Source of the DNA: Planctomycetota bacterium
Lineage (GTDB): Bacteria; Planctomycetota; UBA1135; GCA-002686595
Direction of reading: 5' to 3'
Assembly: GCA_022446815.1 (NCBI GenBank)
Contig: JAKVCD010000041.1
Coordinates: 62,001 to 126,000 of the forward strand
DNA: 64,000 nt
The notes under the pieces are model-generated. The model searched no databases. It had not been told where the DNA came from and was given only the letters and a program-made list of their open reading frames with translations. The translations under genes were made by a program, and so were the position numbers. Below are positions 40,052-48,662 of this stretch, piece by piece. Within the stretch, counting starts at the first letter, position 1. Every line of letters starts with the position of its first letter.

Positions 40052-41719
40052 ATGAACGCACCCTCTTCTCATCACATCCTCGGTCTCGCGCTCGGTCTCT
40101 CTCTCGCGAACCTTGCCTCGGCTCAGTCTGAGCTCTTCCAGGTGACAGGCGACAAGCCTGCTGACCGCTTCGGTATCGCCACGGCTCCGGCAGGAGACTT
40201 CAACGGTGACGGATATGCGGACATCGTCGTCGGCGCGCCTGAAGACGCGAACATCTTCTCTTCGGGGGCGGGCTTCGCCCGAGTCCATTCAGGGTTCAAC
40301 GGATCCGTTCTCTTTACTGCTGAGGGGATCGCAAACTATGAGTGCTATGGAGCAGCCCTCGCTGGGGGCTTGGACCTCAACGGTGACGGCGTCTCAGACT
40401 TCTTGGTCGGCGCTCCGAAGTCCTCACTCTTTGCGCAGCGGGCTGGGCGGGTCGAGGCTCGCTCAGGCGTCTCAGGGGCACTGATCTTCTCGATCAACGG
40501 ACTCAACGAAGGTGAGGAGTTCGGGTCGTCCATCGCAGCAATCGGTGACGTCAACTTTGACGGCCGCGATGACTTCGCTGTCGGCGCTCCGAATGCCCCT
40601 GCGGGTCTGATTAACGAGGTCGGGCGCGTGACGATCCACTCCGGACTGAACGGCGCCATCATTCACAGCATCTCAGGCTCGGGTAGCAGTGACCGCTTCG
40701 GGTACGACGTAGCGTGGGCTGGCGACTTGACGGGTGATGGCCGTGATGACGTCATCGCGGGCTCCCTCTTCGGGGGCGTAAAGGTGATCTCAGGTGCGAG
40801 CGGCGCCGTCGTGAATACGATCGGCGCGAACTCATCCGACGTCTATGGCCGCTCCGTAGGCTCGATCTCTGACTTGAACGGTGACGGCGTCAGAGACCTC
40901 GTCATCGGGGCGACCGAAGAGGACTTCTTCTCCCCTGGGATCGGTTACGTGGACGTGGTCTCAGGTACCTCGGGCTTCTCTCTCTTCACCGTCAACGGAC
41001 AGAGCGTCGGCGATCGCTTCGGATGGGATGTCGCCGTGCTTGGAGACTGGGATGGAGATGGGACAGAGGACTTCGCGGTCTCCGCGGTGCCGAATAGCTC
41101 CTCGGTCAACAGCTACGTGCGAGTGATCTCTGGGGCCACTCAGCAGATCCTCTTCGAGCTCCCCGGGAGCGTCGCGAGTGATAACTACGGCGCCTCTCTT
41201 ACGGCCCTAGGGGACACCACCGGTGACGGCCGCATCGAGCTCGCCATCGGTGCGCCGAACGCCGACCAGAACGGCAGCTCCTCTGGCTATGTACAGGTGT
41301 ACTCGAGCGGCGTCGTCGCCTGTGGGGCTGTGCAGAACTACTGCCAGACCTCGCCCAACTCATTCGGCACCGGGGCGCTCATCCTTCACTCAGGGAGCGT
41401 GAACGTGAGCGATAACACTCTCGTGCTCCTCTCCGTGTTTTGCCCCTTCAATCAGTTCGGAGTCTTCTACTTCGGGAACAATCAGCTGAGCGCGCCCTTC
41501 GGAAACGGGGTGCGCTGCGTTGGCGGCGGCATCCGCAGGCTGCCTGTCGTGAACACTGGGGCCACGGGCTCAGCGGCCTCCGTAGTCGACTTGCAGAACC
41601 CCGTCTACGGGATCTCAGGAGGTGTCACGAAGAGGTTCCAGTTCTGGTACAGGGACACTCCCGCAGGAGGCGCTGGCTTCAACCTCTCGGACGCTTTGAG
41701 CATTCAGTTCTGCCCTTGA
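40052..41719 (+). CDS. Secreted FG-GAP (integrin-alpha-type) beta-propeller protein
   Basis: 555 residues. Signal peptide at 1-24 (LGLALGLSLANLASAQ). About seven FG-GAP repeats follow with Ca-binding loops DFNGDGYAD, DLNGDGVSD, DVNFDGRDD, DLTGDGRDD, DLNGDGVRD, DWDGDGTED and DTTGDGRIE, each followed by a GAP or GAPN-like turn and a VHSG/VISG strand. After residue about 425 comes a Cys-containing domain (CGAVQNYC to the final CP) with NQFGVFYFGNNQ and FNLSDAL motifs that I recall from secreted planctomycete proteins; it may be a sorting or surface-attachment domain. Likely surface binding or scaffold function. No catalytic residues seen. Convergent with the nuclease gene, overlapping by 16 bp. 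Confidence 0.88.
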   Translation: MNAPSSHHILGLALGLSLANLASAQSELFQVTGDKPADRFGIATAPAGDFNGDGYADIVVGAPEDANIFSSGAGFARVHSGFNGSVLFTAEGIANYECYGAALAGGLDLNGDGVSDFLVGAPKSSLFAQRAGRVEARSGVSGALIFSINGLNEGEEFGSSIAAIGDVNFDGRDDFAVGAPNAPAGLINEVGRVTIHSGLNGAIIHSISGSGSSDRFGYDVAWAGDLTGDGRDDVIAGSLFGGVKVISGASGAVVNTIGANSSDVYGRSVGSISDLNGDGVRDLVIGATEEDFFSPGIGYVDVVSGTSGFSLFTVNGQSVGDRFGWDVAVLGDWDGDGTEDFAVSAVPNSSSVNSYVRVISGATQQILFELPGSVASDNYGASLTALGDTTGDGRIELAIGAPNADQNGSSSGYVQVYSSGVVACGAVQNYCQTSPNSFGTGALILHSGSVNVSDNTLVLLSVFCPFNQFGVFYFGNNQLSAPFGNGVRCVGGGIRRLPVVNTGATGSAASVVDLQNPVYGISGGVTKRFQFWYRDTPAGGAGFNLSDALSIQFCP

Positions 41720-42810
41720 GGGGCGGCGATGCGCCATGCGTCGACACCTCCAGAGGTGAACTCATAGCCGCGGCCAGTCCAGCGCAGCGGGCCCTTGACC
41801 CAGACGTAGTTCTGGCGGAGCTCCTCGGAGATATCCTCTAGCTCGAGCTCTGCGTGAGCGGCGATTGCGTCTTTGGGGATCCGGACGCGCAGCGCGCGCT
41901 TGCGGTCTGAGGTCCTGAAGAGGACCGTCTTGCTCCCGTCCTTCTCGTCGAAGACGCGGTCAGGGGCGCCGAAGACCTCGACTGTCGTGGGCTTCTTCTT
42001 TGCAGCACGAGTCACAGCCTCGAGCTGCTCAGGGTCGCCAGCGTCAACGTAGAGCAGAGGGTCCGCTGCGTGCTTCACGCGGTACTCATCGATCGCGCGC
42101 GCCCGCGACTCCCACCAGGGCATCAAGATGTCGTAGGGACGCTTCGCAGAGGGCTGGTCCGGCGTCGTCGCTTGATTGGTCTTCGGATCCCAGATGCCTA
42201 TGCTCGCCGCGCGAGCAGCGCTCTGCGCAGCGCGGAACTCAGCGTCGAACTCGGTGCTGTTTCCGTACTTGTTGAAGTAGGGGCTCTTACCTTCTTCAAG
42301 GAGTAGGAGGTTGAAGTCTGTGCCATCGCTCAGGACCACATGGCAGAGCAGTCTGCCGTAGATATCTCGCGTCTCTGTGTCTCCTGGGAACCAGAGCCCA
42401 ACCCGCGTCACTCCGTCCTCGCCCGCTTGGCCTACGAAGAACTCTTTGGCCCACTCTGCGCACTTGTCTCCAAAGACCGTCTGGGGCTTCGTCTCGCTCG
42501 AGTAACCTCCGCTCCGGATGACCTCTTCGGTATCTACGGAGAGCAGCCTGAGTTTCTCTGTTACGCCTTCGCGCTCGATGTGAATCGTGTCTCCGTCGAC
42601 GACCTTGGTCACGACATAGAGCTGCTTGGGCGCCTCATGAAGGGGCTGCGCTCGGAGCTTTCGCTCTGCTGCATCATCGCTGGCTAGCGTGACCTCTCCG
42701 TCGTGTGGCTCTTGTCCGACACGGGCAGAGAGCTCGACGTCGAACTGGCAGGAGATGAAGAGGAGCGAGAGGAGAGGGAGCGCCATGAAGAGGGGGGAGG
42801 GGAGTCGCAT
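41704..42810 (-). CDS. Thermonuclease-like (SNase-domain) lipoprotein
   Basis: 368 residues; signal peptide with lipobox LLFISC (Cys21). Residues about 65-210 form a staphylococcal-nuclease-type domain: VTKVVDGDTIHI, LRLLSVDTEEV and DIYGRLLCHVVLSDGTDFNLLLLEEG. These carry the usual Ca-binding Asp and the first Arg (RLL), so activity is possible. Residues about 225-368 are an extra region with a Lys-rich stretch (RAAKKKPTTVEV) and OB-like strands (SKTVLFRTSDRKRALRVRIP), perhaps a second nucleic-acid-binding domain. It would act outside the cell or in the periplasm on DNA/RNA. Three-prime end overlaps the FG-GAP gene. Confidence 0.85.
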   Translation of the reverse strand: MRLPSPLFMALPLLSLLFISCQFDVELSARVGQEPHDGEVTLASDDAAERKLRAQPLHEAPKQLYVVTKVVDGDTIHIEREGVTEKLRLLSVDTEEVIRSGGYSSETKPQTVFGDKCAEWAKEFFVGQAGEDGVTRVGLWFPGDTETRDIYGRLLCHVVLSDGTDFNLLLLEEGKSPYFNKYGNSTEFDAEFRAAQSAARAASIGIWDPKTNQATTPDQPSAKRPYDILMPWWESRARAIDEYRVKHAADPLLYVDAGDPEQLEAVTRAAKKKPTTVEVFGAPDRVFDEKDGSKTVLFRTSDRKRALRVRIPKDAIAAHAELELEDISEELRQNYVWVKGPLRWTGRGYEFTSGGVDAWRIAAPQGQN

Positions 42811-42869
42811 TTTCTGGTCGGTTTCTTGCGTTGGTGAGCGAGGTGTTCGTCGCTATCCTAACCGCAGCG

Positions 42870-43349
42870 ATGGAATCACATCCCGCAGCAACCCTGGGCG
42901 ATAAGAAAGCAGAGCGCCAACCCTCAGCCAGAGCTGATCAGGCTGAGCGCAGAAGGCGCGCCCAGGGCATGGAGGTTGATATGAACCGCTTTCATGCGGC
43001 GTTACGCGTCGTGAGGCATGAGCTTCGGGATGCTCGTCGCGGTGCCGCAGCGGCTCAAGCTGAGGAGGAAGAGGTGGCGCTCGCTGAGGAGGATTCGCTC
43101 CTCAGGGACTCACTGGTCTTGCTCGAGGTTGAGCGCACGATCATCGACGAGCGCCTTCGAGCAGAGAGCGCGCTCTCCAAGGTCCTGGAGGAGCGCGTGC
43201 GCTTGGCGCGCTTGCTCGCGGGTGACCCAGCGATCCGCGAGGTCGCTGCGCTCGGACGCGCGTTCAGGCGAGTCCAAGTCGCGCTCGAGGCTCAGGCCTC
43301 TGAGCCGAGCTTCCCGGACGGGAGAAGCTCAAAATACTCTGCCAGGTAG
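42870..43349 (+). CDS. Small coiled-coil protein of unknown function
   Basis: About 159 residues from ATG 42870. Almost entirely charged and helical (AERRRRAQGMEVDMNRFHAAL, RDARRGAAAAQAEEEEVALAEE, EERVRLARLLAGDPAIREVAALGRAF), so a coiled coil is likely from about residue 25 to 135. No signal peptide or known family. A TATCCT box ends 10 nt before the ATG, so the transcript may be nearly leaderless. It is divergent from the nuclease gene. Codon choice looks like that of neighbours, but with no homology signal the call is moderate. Confidence 0.5.
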   Translation: MESHPAATLGDKKAERQPSARADQAERRRRAQGMEVDMNRFHAALRVVRHELRDARRGAAAAQAEEEEVALAEEDSLLRDSLVLLEVERTIIDERLRAESALSKVLEERVRLARLLAGDPAIREVAALGRAFRRVQVALEAQASEPSFPDGRSSKYSAR

Positions 43350-43519
43350 TGCTTGGATCGGACTCCTCTACTACATAGAGTGGGTCCGGAGGGATTTCTA
43401 GCGCAGTCCATCAGTGCGACGCGAGTCGTGCTCACTTTGGAAGGCTCTAGACGATCTCCAAACACACACTCCAATAGGAGTTCCCCACACCACCCACCAG
43501 CCAAGAGGAGATAGCGATA

Positions 43520-43789
43520 GTGGACCCGATGATGGATCAAGAGAAGGAACGATTCTGCTCTAGGCTCGCCTCCATCCCGGGGATTCGTCCCCTCCCTTCC
43601 CCGCAGACGGGTGACTGGATCCTCTTGAAGGTGCCTGCTCCCGCAGATCTCGCACGCAAGGTCAATCGACGCCTCGAGCCCGGGACCCTCAGCGTCCCTC
43701 GCACGATCTCAGGCACGGTCCGTGTGCACGTCTCTGACCCGAAGCGCAACGAGGCGCTCCTAAAGACGCTTCGTGACGTCGTCGCCTAG
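43520..43789 (+). CDS. Stand-alone mini-protein resembling the C-terminal subdomain of HisC-type aminotransferases
   Basis: 89 residues, GTG start at 43520 with a GAGGAG box 10 nt upstream. The pattern IPGIRPLPSPQTGDWILLKVP, then ARKVNRR, then GTVRVHVSDPKRNEALLKTLRD follows the small C-terminal subdomain of histidinol-phosphate/class I-II aminotransferases (a PSxxNFxLVRxP strand, then LRISxGTPEEN and a final helix). The PLP-binding large domain is absent here and upstream. It could be a regulatory domain or a remnant with a proper ribosome-binding site. The M28 peptidase gene follows closely. Function not assignable. Confidence 0.7.
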   Translation: MDPMMDQEKERFCSRLASIPGIRPLPSPQTGDWILLKVPAPADLARKVNRRLEPGTLSVPRTISGTVRVHVSDPKRNEALLKTLRDVVA

Positions 43790-43808
43790 GCGGCGCGAAG
43801 GCAGCGCT

Positions 43809-45248
43809 ATGATGGGAGGCATGTCGCCTCTCATCCTGCTCCTCTTCCTCGCGCCGACCGCGCAGGACGAGCTCAAGCTCATCGACGCTCCTGGCTTGCA
43901 GGAGACGGTGAAATTCCTCGCCTCGGATGAGCTCCGAGGTCGCTCGACAGGCACCCCAGAGAATGAGGAGGCAGCTCGCTATCTCGCTGATGCCTTCCGC
44001 GAGCTCGGCCTAGCCCCTGGAATGGGGGAGAGCTATCTCCAGCCAGTTCCTCTCAGGCGAGTCGGTGCAGCGCGCGCAGCCGAGCTCGACGTCTACATCT
44101 CGGACGAAGAGGTGGGGAAGCATCTTCAGGGCGAGTGGTTTGATCCCATCGGTGCTCCAGGCTCGACAGAGAAGCTGCGCGTCTTGAAGGTGGAAGAGCT
44201 CGAGGAGCTCCCCCTTGAGTCCGATCCCGGCGTAGCGGTCTTCCTCTCAGGCTCTAGCCGAGAGGGTCGCAAGTGGCTCAGCGAGCGCGGACACGAGGGC
44301 GGTGAGGGCTGGGGCGCGGTCCTCAGCCGCGGCTCCAAGCGAAACGGTCGCGCTTGGGCCCAGCGTGATCCTCGCCTGGTCTTGGGGGCAGAGGAGGAGA
44401 GCGAGGAGGAGTCGACGCCATGGATGAGGGTGCACGGCGAGCTTCGCGCCGCCTGCGAAGAGGGTCGCGTCGAGCACATCCAGCTCCGGACCTACGCGCT
44501 CGAGGAGAAGGTCCCCGCGCACAACGTCGTAGCCCTCATTCCGGGGGTCGGTACGAAGGAGCGCCGAGAGCTCGCGGAGGAGGTGGTCGTCTTCACGGCC
44601 CACTATGACCACATCGGCGTCAGCAAGGAGCGCCAGAGGGCTGACGCGGAGCCTGTGGAGGGAGAGGAGCCTGACCTCATTCGTAACGGCGCAGATGACG
44701 ACGCCTCAGGGGTCGCAGGCGTCCTCGCCCTGGCTGAGGCTTTTGCGGCTGGTGCCCCCCCCGCAAGGACACTGCTCTTCCTCCTCGTCACTGGCGAGGA
44801 GGTCGGGCTCCTAGGTACAAAGCACTACATCGCTGAGCCACTCTTTCCCCTCGAGCGCACCGCCTGCAATCTCAACTACGAGATGATCGGGCGGCCGGAT
44901 GAGCTGGTCGGGGGCGCGGGACGGCTCTGGCTCAGCGGTCACGAGCGCAGCAACCTTATGGGCGCTATCGAAGAGCGGGGCATCTCGATCTCTCCTGATC
45001 TCCGCCCAGAACAGAACTTCTTCCAGCGCTCCGACAACTACGCCTTCGCGGTCGAAGGGGTCGTGGCGCAGACCTTCTCTACGTACAACATGCACTCGGA
45101 CTATCACCAAGTGACGGACGAATGGCAGACCCTCGACTATGAGCACATGGCGAAGGCGACCCGCGAGGCGTATCGGATCGCACGCCTCGTAGCAGACGGA
45201 GTCATAGACCCGGCGTGGTTGCCAGGTGGGAATCCGAAGCGACGCTGA
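43809..45248 (+). CDS. M28-family zinc aminopeptidase/carboxypeptidase, exported
   Basis: About 479 residues. Starts at 43809, 43812 or 43821 are all possible; the last, MSPLILLLFLAPTAQ, gives a signal peptide and sits 7 nt after a TATGAT box, so a leaderless start is conceivable. Zinc-ligand segments of M28 are present in order: TAHYDHIG, GADDDASGV, TGEEVGLLG (general base plus ligand Glu), LNYEMIGR, and the final HSDYHQVTDEW. A PA-like insert is not obvious. Substrate is probably peptides in the periplasm. It follows the mini-protein gene by about 20 bp. Confidence 0.92.
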   Translation: MMGGMSPLILLLFLAPTAQDELKLIDAPGLQETVKFLASDELRGRSTGTPENEEAARYLADAFRELGLAPGMGESYLQPVPLRRVGAARAAELDVYISDEEVGKHLQGEWFDPIGAPGSTEKLRVLKVEELEELPLESDPGVAVFLSGSSREGRKWLSERGHEGGEGWGAVLSRGSKRNGRAWAQRDPRLVLGAEEESEEESTPWMRVHGELRAACEEGRVEHIQLRTYALEEKVPAHNVVALIPGVGTKERRELAEEVVVFTAHYDHIGVSKERQRADAEPVEGEEPDLIRNGADDDASGVAGVLALAEAFAAGAPPARTLLFLLVTGEEVGLLGTKHYIAEPLFPLERTACNLNYEMIGRPDELVGGAGRLWLSGHERSNLMGAIEERGISISPDLRPEQNFFQRSDNYAFAVEGVVAQTFSTYNMHSDYHQVTDEWQTLDYEHMAKATREAYRIARLVADGVIDPAWLPGGNPKRR

Positions 45249-45309
45249 GCTTCCTCTGCCCGTGGGCGCGCGATAGCATCTGTGCTCACAACCTGTAGAG
45301 GAGACAACT

Positions 45310-46200
45310 GTGGAAGAGATGAACGCGAGCGCGAGCGCCACCGAGGTGGACGAGGAGATGTCCGTGAGCGAGGAGAAGGGGGGCAAGCGCCCGGGGCGTA
45401 AGGGCAAGAAGTCCAAATACACGGCGCACACCGCTGACAAGTACGAGCTCTATCAGCACGCGGTCCAGTCTCCGGAGACGGACGTTGAGTTCGTTCAGCG
45501 GGTGTACCGCGACCTGCGAGGCGAAGAGGCGATGCACTTCCGTGAAGACTTCTGCGGTACAGCGATCCTCTCTGCCACCTGGGTCAAGACTGATGACGGG
45601 CGGACGGCCGAGGGCTATGACCTCGACCCGGAGCCCATCGAATGGGGAGAGAAGCACAATCTCGCGCCTCTAGGAGATGCGGGTGAGCGCGTGCAGCTCT
45701 TCTTAGAGGACGCGCGAGCTGACGGCCGGCGCGCTCCGGATGTGCGGATCGCTCAGAACTTCTCGTATTGGATCTTCAAGGAGCGCGCCGTGCTCCTCGA
45801 CTACTTCAAGAAGGCGCATGAAAGCCTCGCTGAAGGGGGCATCTTCGTGATCGATCTCTGGGGCGGGAGCGAGACCCAGGACAAGATGCGGGAGAAGCGT
45901 AAGGTGGACGAGGGCTTTACCTACATCTGGGACCAAGGGGAGTACTTCCCGGGCTCAGGTGACTTCACCTGCAAGATCCACTTCAAGTTCAAGGACGGCA
46001 CGAAGATGAAGGAGGCCTTCGTCTACGAGTGGCGTGTCTGGCACCTCACCGAGCTGCGCGACATGTTCTTAGAGGCTGGCTTCTCACAGGTCGACAGCTA
46101 CTTCGAAGAGGACGATGACGACAGGGACGCGGAGTACCACCTCGACAATGAGGGGGAGCACGCCGCGGCCTGGATCGCCTACCTCGTCGGTCAGAAGTGA
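45310..46200 (+). CDS. Class I SAM-dependent methyltransferase
   Basis: 296 residues; GTG start with a GAGGAG box 7 nt before. An N-terminal 40-residue basic/acidic low-complexity region precedes a Rossmann-type methyltransferase: motif I region FREDFCGTAILSATW, acidic motif II YDLDPEPIEWG, then LEDARAD, QNFSYWIFKERAVLLDYFKKAHESLAEGGIFVIDLWGG. The C-terminal end has a very acidic stretch (EEDDDDRD). The substrate is unknown; small molecule and protein substrates are both possible. A TAGCAT -10-like box lies at 45274-45279. Confidence 0.82.
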   Translation: MEEMNASASATEVDEEMSVSEEKGGKRPGRKGKKSKYTAHTADKYELYQHAVQSPETDVEFVQRVYRDLRGEEAMHFREDFCGTAILSATWVKTDDGRTAEGYDLDPEPIEWGEKHNLAPLGDAGERVQLFLEDARADGRRAPDVRIAQNFSYWIFKERAVLLDYFKKAHESLAEGGIFVIDLWGGSETQDKMREKRKVDEGFTYIWDQGEYFPGSGDFTCKIHFKFKDGTKMKEAFVYEWRVWHLTELRDMFLEAGFSQVDSYFEEDDDDRDAEYHLDNEGEHAAAWIAYLVGQK

Positions 46201-46220
46201 TCGCCGCCCGCGGCGCGGGC

Positions 46221-47156
46221 TCACTCCTTTCCGATGCCCTCTTCGCCGCGGATGACCACGCCGCCGGCGAGCTCGATGTCTGCCGGGGTCTCGATCACCC
46301 ACTCGATCTCAGGGTCGAGCTCGATCTCGATGATGTGAGGGCCTGAGGGCTTCACATTGATGAGGTTGTTCTCATCGTTGTCACCCTTCTCGTTGATCTT
46401 GACGAGCACCATTGGGAGGCCGATGTCTTGCTCGAAGAGCTGCATCAGGTGATCTACGCAGTGGTCGCAGGTCTGGCGGTAAAAGACGTAGAGGCCGTCG
46501 ATCGGTAGGGCGCCTGACTCGAAGTCCACCCAGCTCGCTAGGGGAGTGGAGAAGACGTCTTGATCGACCCACTCCTCAGGTTCGAGGACGACGTAGCGCG
46601 GCTTCTCAGTCACCGCCGCCGGCGCCTGCTCGCCAGCCTCAGCGGGAGCGGGCGCAGGGGACGGTGAGCCCGCGTCGATGTAGATCCAAGGGAATGCCAT
46701 TAAGAAGAGCACCGCAGCAGGCGCGAGCCAGCCGGGGCCACAGCTCGTGAGCGCGCGCTGCCAAGGCTTCGAGAGGAGGAGCAGCGCCAAGAGGACGCCG
46801 TCAATGGCCATCATGGTGAGCGGGGTGAGGGTCATGCTGGACCCCATGCATCCGCACGACTCTGCCCCGCTAGCTTGGAGTTGGACGAGCAGGCCGAGGA
46901 AGATCACGTACTGCAGGGCGAGCAGGCGCCAGCCGATGGCTGGACGCAGGAGCGCGAGAGACACGATCGATAGCTCAACCCCGATCGCTAAGCGGAACAC
47001 CAGATCGATGTCGAGGCCTAGATCGAAGAGGACCGGGGGGAGGTCCTTGGGCGTACCCGCGAAGAGCTTGAAGGAGGCCCCGATAGCGAGCCACAGGGTA
47101 GGAAGCAGGATCGAGAGGCGGGCACCGAGGCCCATGCTGGGTCTTTCATCACTCAT
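46221..47156 (-). CDS. MauE/DoxX-like membrane domain fused to a thioredoxin-like domain
   Basis: 311 residues from ATG 47156, with an AAGGAG box 7 nt upstream. Residues about 8-165 have four membrane helices with the CGCMG loop (in GAESCGCMGSS) usual in MauE/DoxX-type redox membrane proteins. After a Pro/Ala-rich linker (about 168-195), a thioredoxin-like region shows FYRQTCDHCVDHL with the CxxC motif CDHC. MauE proteins support disulfide formation in the periplasm; the fusion suggests a self-contained membrane electron carrier to thiols. Its fold partner and substrates are unknown. It is convergent with the methyltransferase gene. Confidence 0.78.
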   Translation of the reverse strand: MSDERPSMGLGARLSILLPTLWLAIGASFKLFAGTPKDLPPVLFDLGLDIDLVFRLAIGVELSIVSLALLRPAIGWRLLALQYVIFLGLLVQLQASGAESCGCMGSSMTLTPLTMMAIDGVLLALLLLSKPWQRALTSCGPGWLAPAAVLFLMAFPWIYIDAGSPSPAPAPAEAGEQAPAAVTEKPRYVVLEPEEWVDQDVFSTPLASWVDFESGALPIDGLYVFYRQTCDHCVDHLMQLFEQDIGLPMVLVKINEKGDNDENNLINVKPSGPHIIEIELDPEIEWVIETPADIELAGGVVIRGEEGIGKE

Positions 47157-47366
47157 GGGAGTCTCCTTTGGAGAGCCTACGGGAGCTAGCCGGGATCGTT
47201 GGCGCACTCCACCCGTCTCCCATCGGCGATTTCAGGGCCCCACTGACCCCTTGAGTGCCCTCACTCTCCAGTAGAAGGGCCCCGGGGCGGGCTGGTAGGC
47301 CCGCGCGTGGTCTCACGAGCTCGAAGAACGCATCGATCTGCCCGTAGGGGGCAGCTATGAGGTGGC

Positions 47367-48626
47367 TCAGGGCAGGAAGCTCTTCTTGTTCTTGAGCTTC
47401 TTAGGAAGGTACTCCTGGATCACGAAGTTGAGTCCCCACTTCGCGAGGGCCTGCTGCTCGGCGCGGACACCCATCTTCAGGAGCTGCTTGATGGCCTTCA
47501 CCCAGGGAAGGTGGGCCTTAAAGAAGGGGTCGTTCTTGAGGGCGTCCTTCGCGCGCTTGATGTCGACGGGCTGCAGCTTGTGCGTCGCGTCTTCGAGCTT
47601 GAAGTCGATGATGTCTTGCGGCGTGACGCCCAAGAACTGTGCTTGAGGCACACAGAAGAAGCGGTTGATGTGCGCTGCGTTACCAGAGCCCACCTTGAGG
47701 GTCCGGTAGATGTTCGCGATGCCGTAGGGATCGCAGTCGACGAAGCAGTAGACGGGGATCTTCTTGGCATCCGAGAGGCGCCGGATGAAGCGCCGGGTCG
47801 CGCGGGTCGGTACTCCCGCGAGCTCAATCAGGATGCACTGGCTGGACTTCCAGAACTTGTGGTTGTTCAGGCGCTGGAACATGCCGCCCGTCTCGACGGT
47901 GAGGATGAACTTCGCGTCTGTCTCAAACTTCAGGTGCTCCACCGAGTGTGGGATGGAGTAGGAGCCTGTCCCGAAGGCGGTGCAGTCGATGCGGATGGGT
48001 TGGCCGGTCTCGGTATCCCGGTCGACGACGACGAGGTTTCCTGCGACAGAGCCTCCGTGTTCCTCTGGGAAGTAGCGGAGCTGTTCGCGGCTCAGACCCT
48101 CGAGAGAGGCGAGGGCTTCGATGTCGTCCATCACCGCGTCAGACTCGGTCTGCTCGTTGAACTTGGCCTCTGCCCAGTTCTTGCTGACGTAGTAGGCCTC
48201 TCGCTTGGTCGCGAAGTCGTTGTTCTCGACCATCTCCTTTGAGATGGACATGAGCCTCAGCGTCTGAGCGAAGTTCTTCACCGTGTTGACGCTCAGCGCG
48301 CGCGCTTTGCGCCCTTTTCCCAGCTCGAAGAATCCCTTGCGCTTGTCGTACGTGACATTCGAGAGGCTGCGGACAGGGAACTTTAGCTCAGGCAGATCGC
48401 GCTTGAAGATCGACTTTTGGACACGTTCCGCGGTCCGCTCGATCAGCTCGAGTGTCTTTTTGTCGAGGGGGCCGAGCTTCGCACGCGCGCGCGCGGTCCC
48501 TCCGGTCAAGGTCGCTTGGCTCGGGGCCTTCTTGGCGACCTTCTTCGTGGTCTTCTTGGTCGCCTTCTTGGTGGTCTTCTTCGCCGCCTTCTTAGCCGTC
48601 TTCTTGGTGGGCTTCTTCTTGGCCAT
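47367..48626 (-). CDS. top6A: DNA topoisomerase VI subunit A with histone-like N-terminal tail
   Basis: 419 residues. Residues 1-35 are a Lys/Ala/Thr tail (KKTAKKAAKKTTKKATKK) like a histone H1 tail. The Spo11/TopoVIA core follows: winged-helix CAP region with catalytic tyrosine in REAYYVSKNW (Y146, Y145 as alternative), then the Toprim domain with E245 in TVETGGMF and the DxD pair D297/D299 in FVDCDPYG. This subunit makes and reseals the double-strand break in type IIB topoisomerase. Encoded 36 bp downstream of subunit B on the same strand. Topoisomerase VI is typical of archaea and plants and rare in bacteria. Confidence 0.93.
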   Translation of the reverse strand: MAKKKPTKKTAKKAAKKTTKKATKKTTKKVAKKAPSQATLTGGTARARAKLGPLDKKTLELIERTAERVQKSIFKRDLPELKFPVRSLSNVTYDKRKGFFELGKGRKARALSVNTVKNFAQTLRLMSISKEMVENNDFATKREAYYVSKNWAEAKFNEQTESDAVMDDIEALASLEGLSREQLRYFPEEHGGSVAGNLVVVDRDTETGQPIRIDCTAFGTGSYSIPHSVEHLKFETDAKFILTVETGGMFQRLNNHKFWKSSQCILIELAGVPTRATRRFIRRLSDAKKIPVYCFVDCDPYGIANIYRTLKVGSGNAAHINRFFCVPQAQFLGVTPQDIIDFKLEDATHKLQPVDIKRAKDALKNDPFFKAHLPWVKAIKQLLKMGVRAEQQALAKWGLNFVIQEYLPKKLKNKKSFLP

Positions 48627-48662
48627 CGCTTTCTTGTCTCTCTCTGTTGCTCGTCGTGCGGT

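Noticed and set aside
47338-47354. Hairpin CTGCCC/GGGCAG just after top6A
   Set aside because: Short stem with no U-run on the minus strand; too weak to call a terminator.
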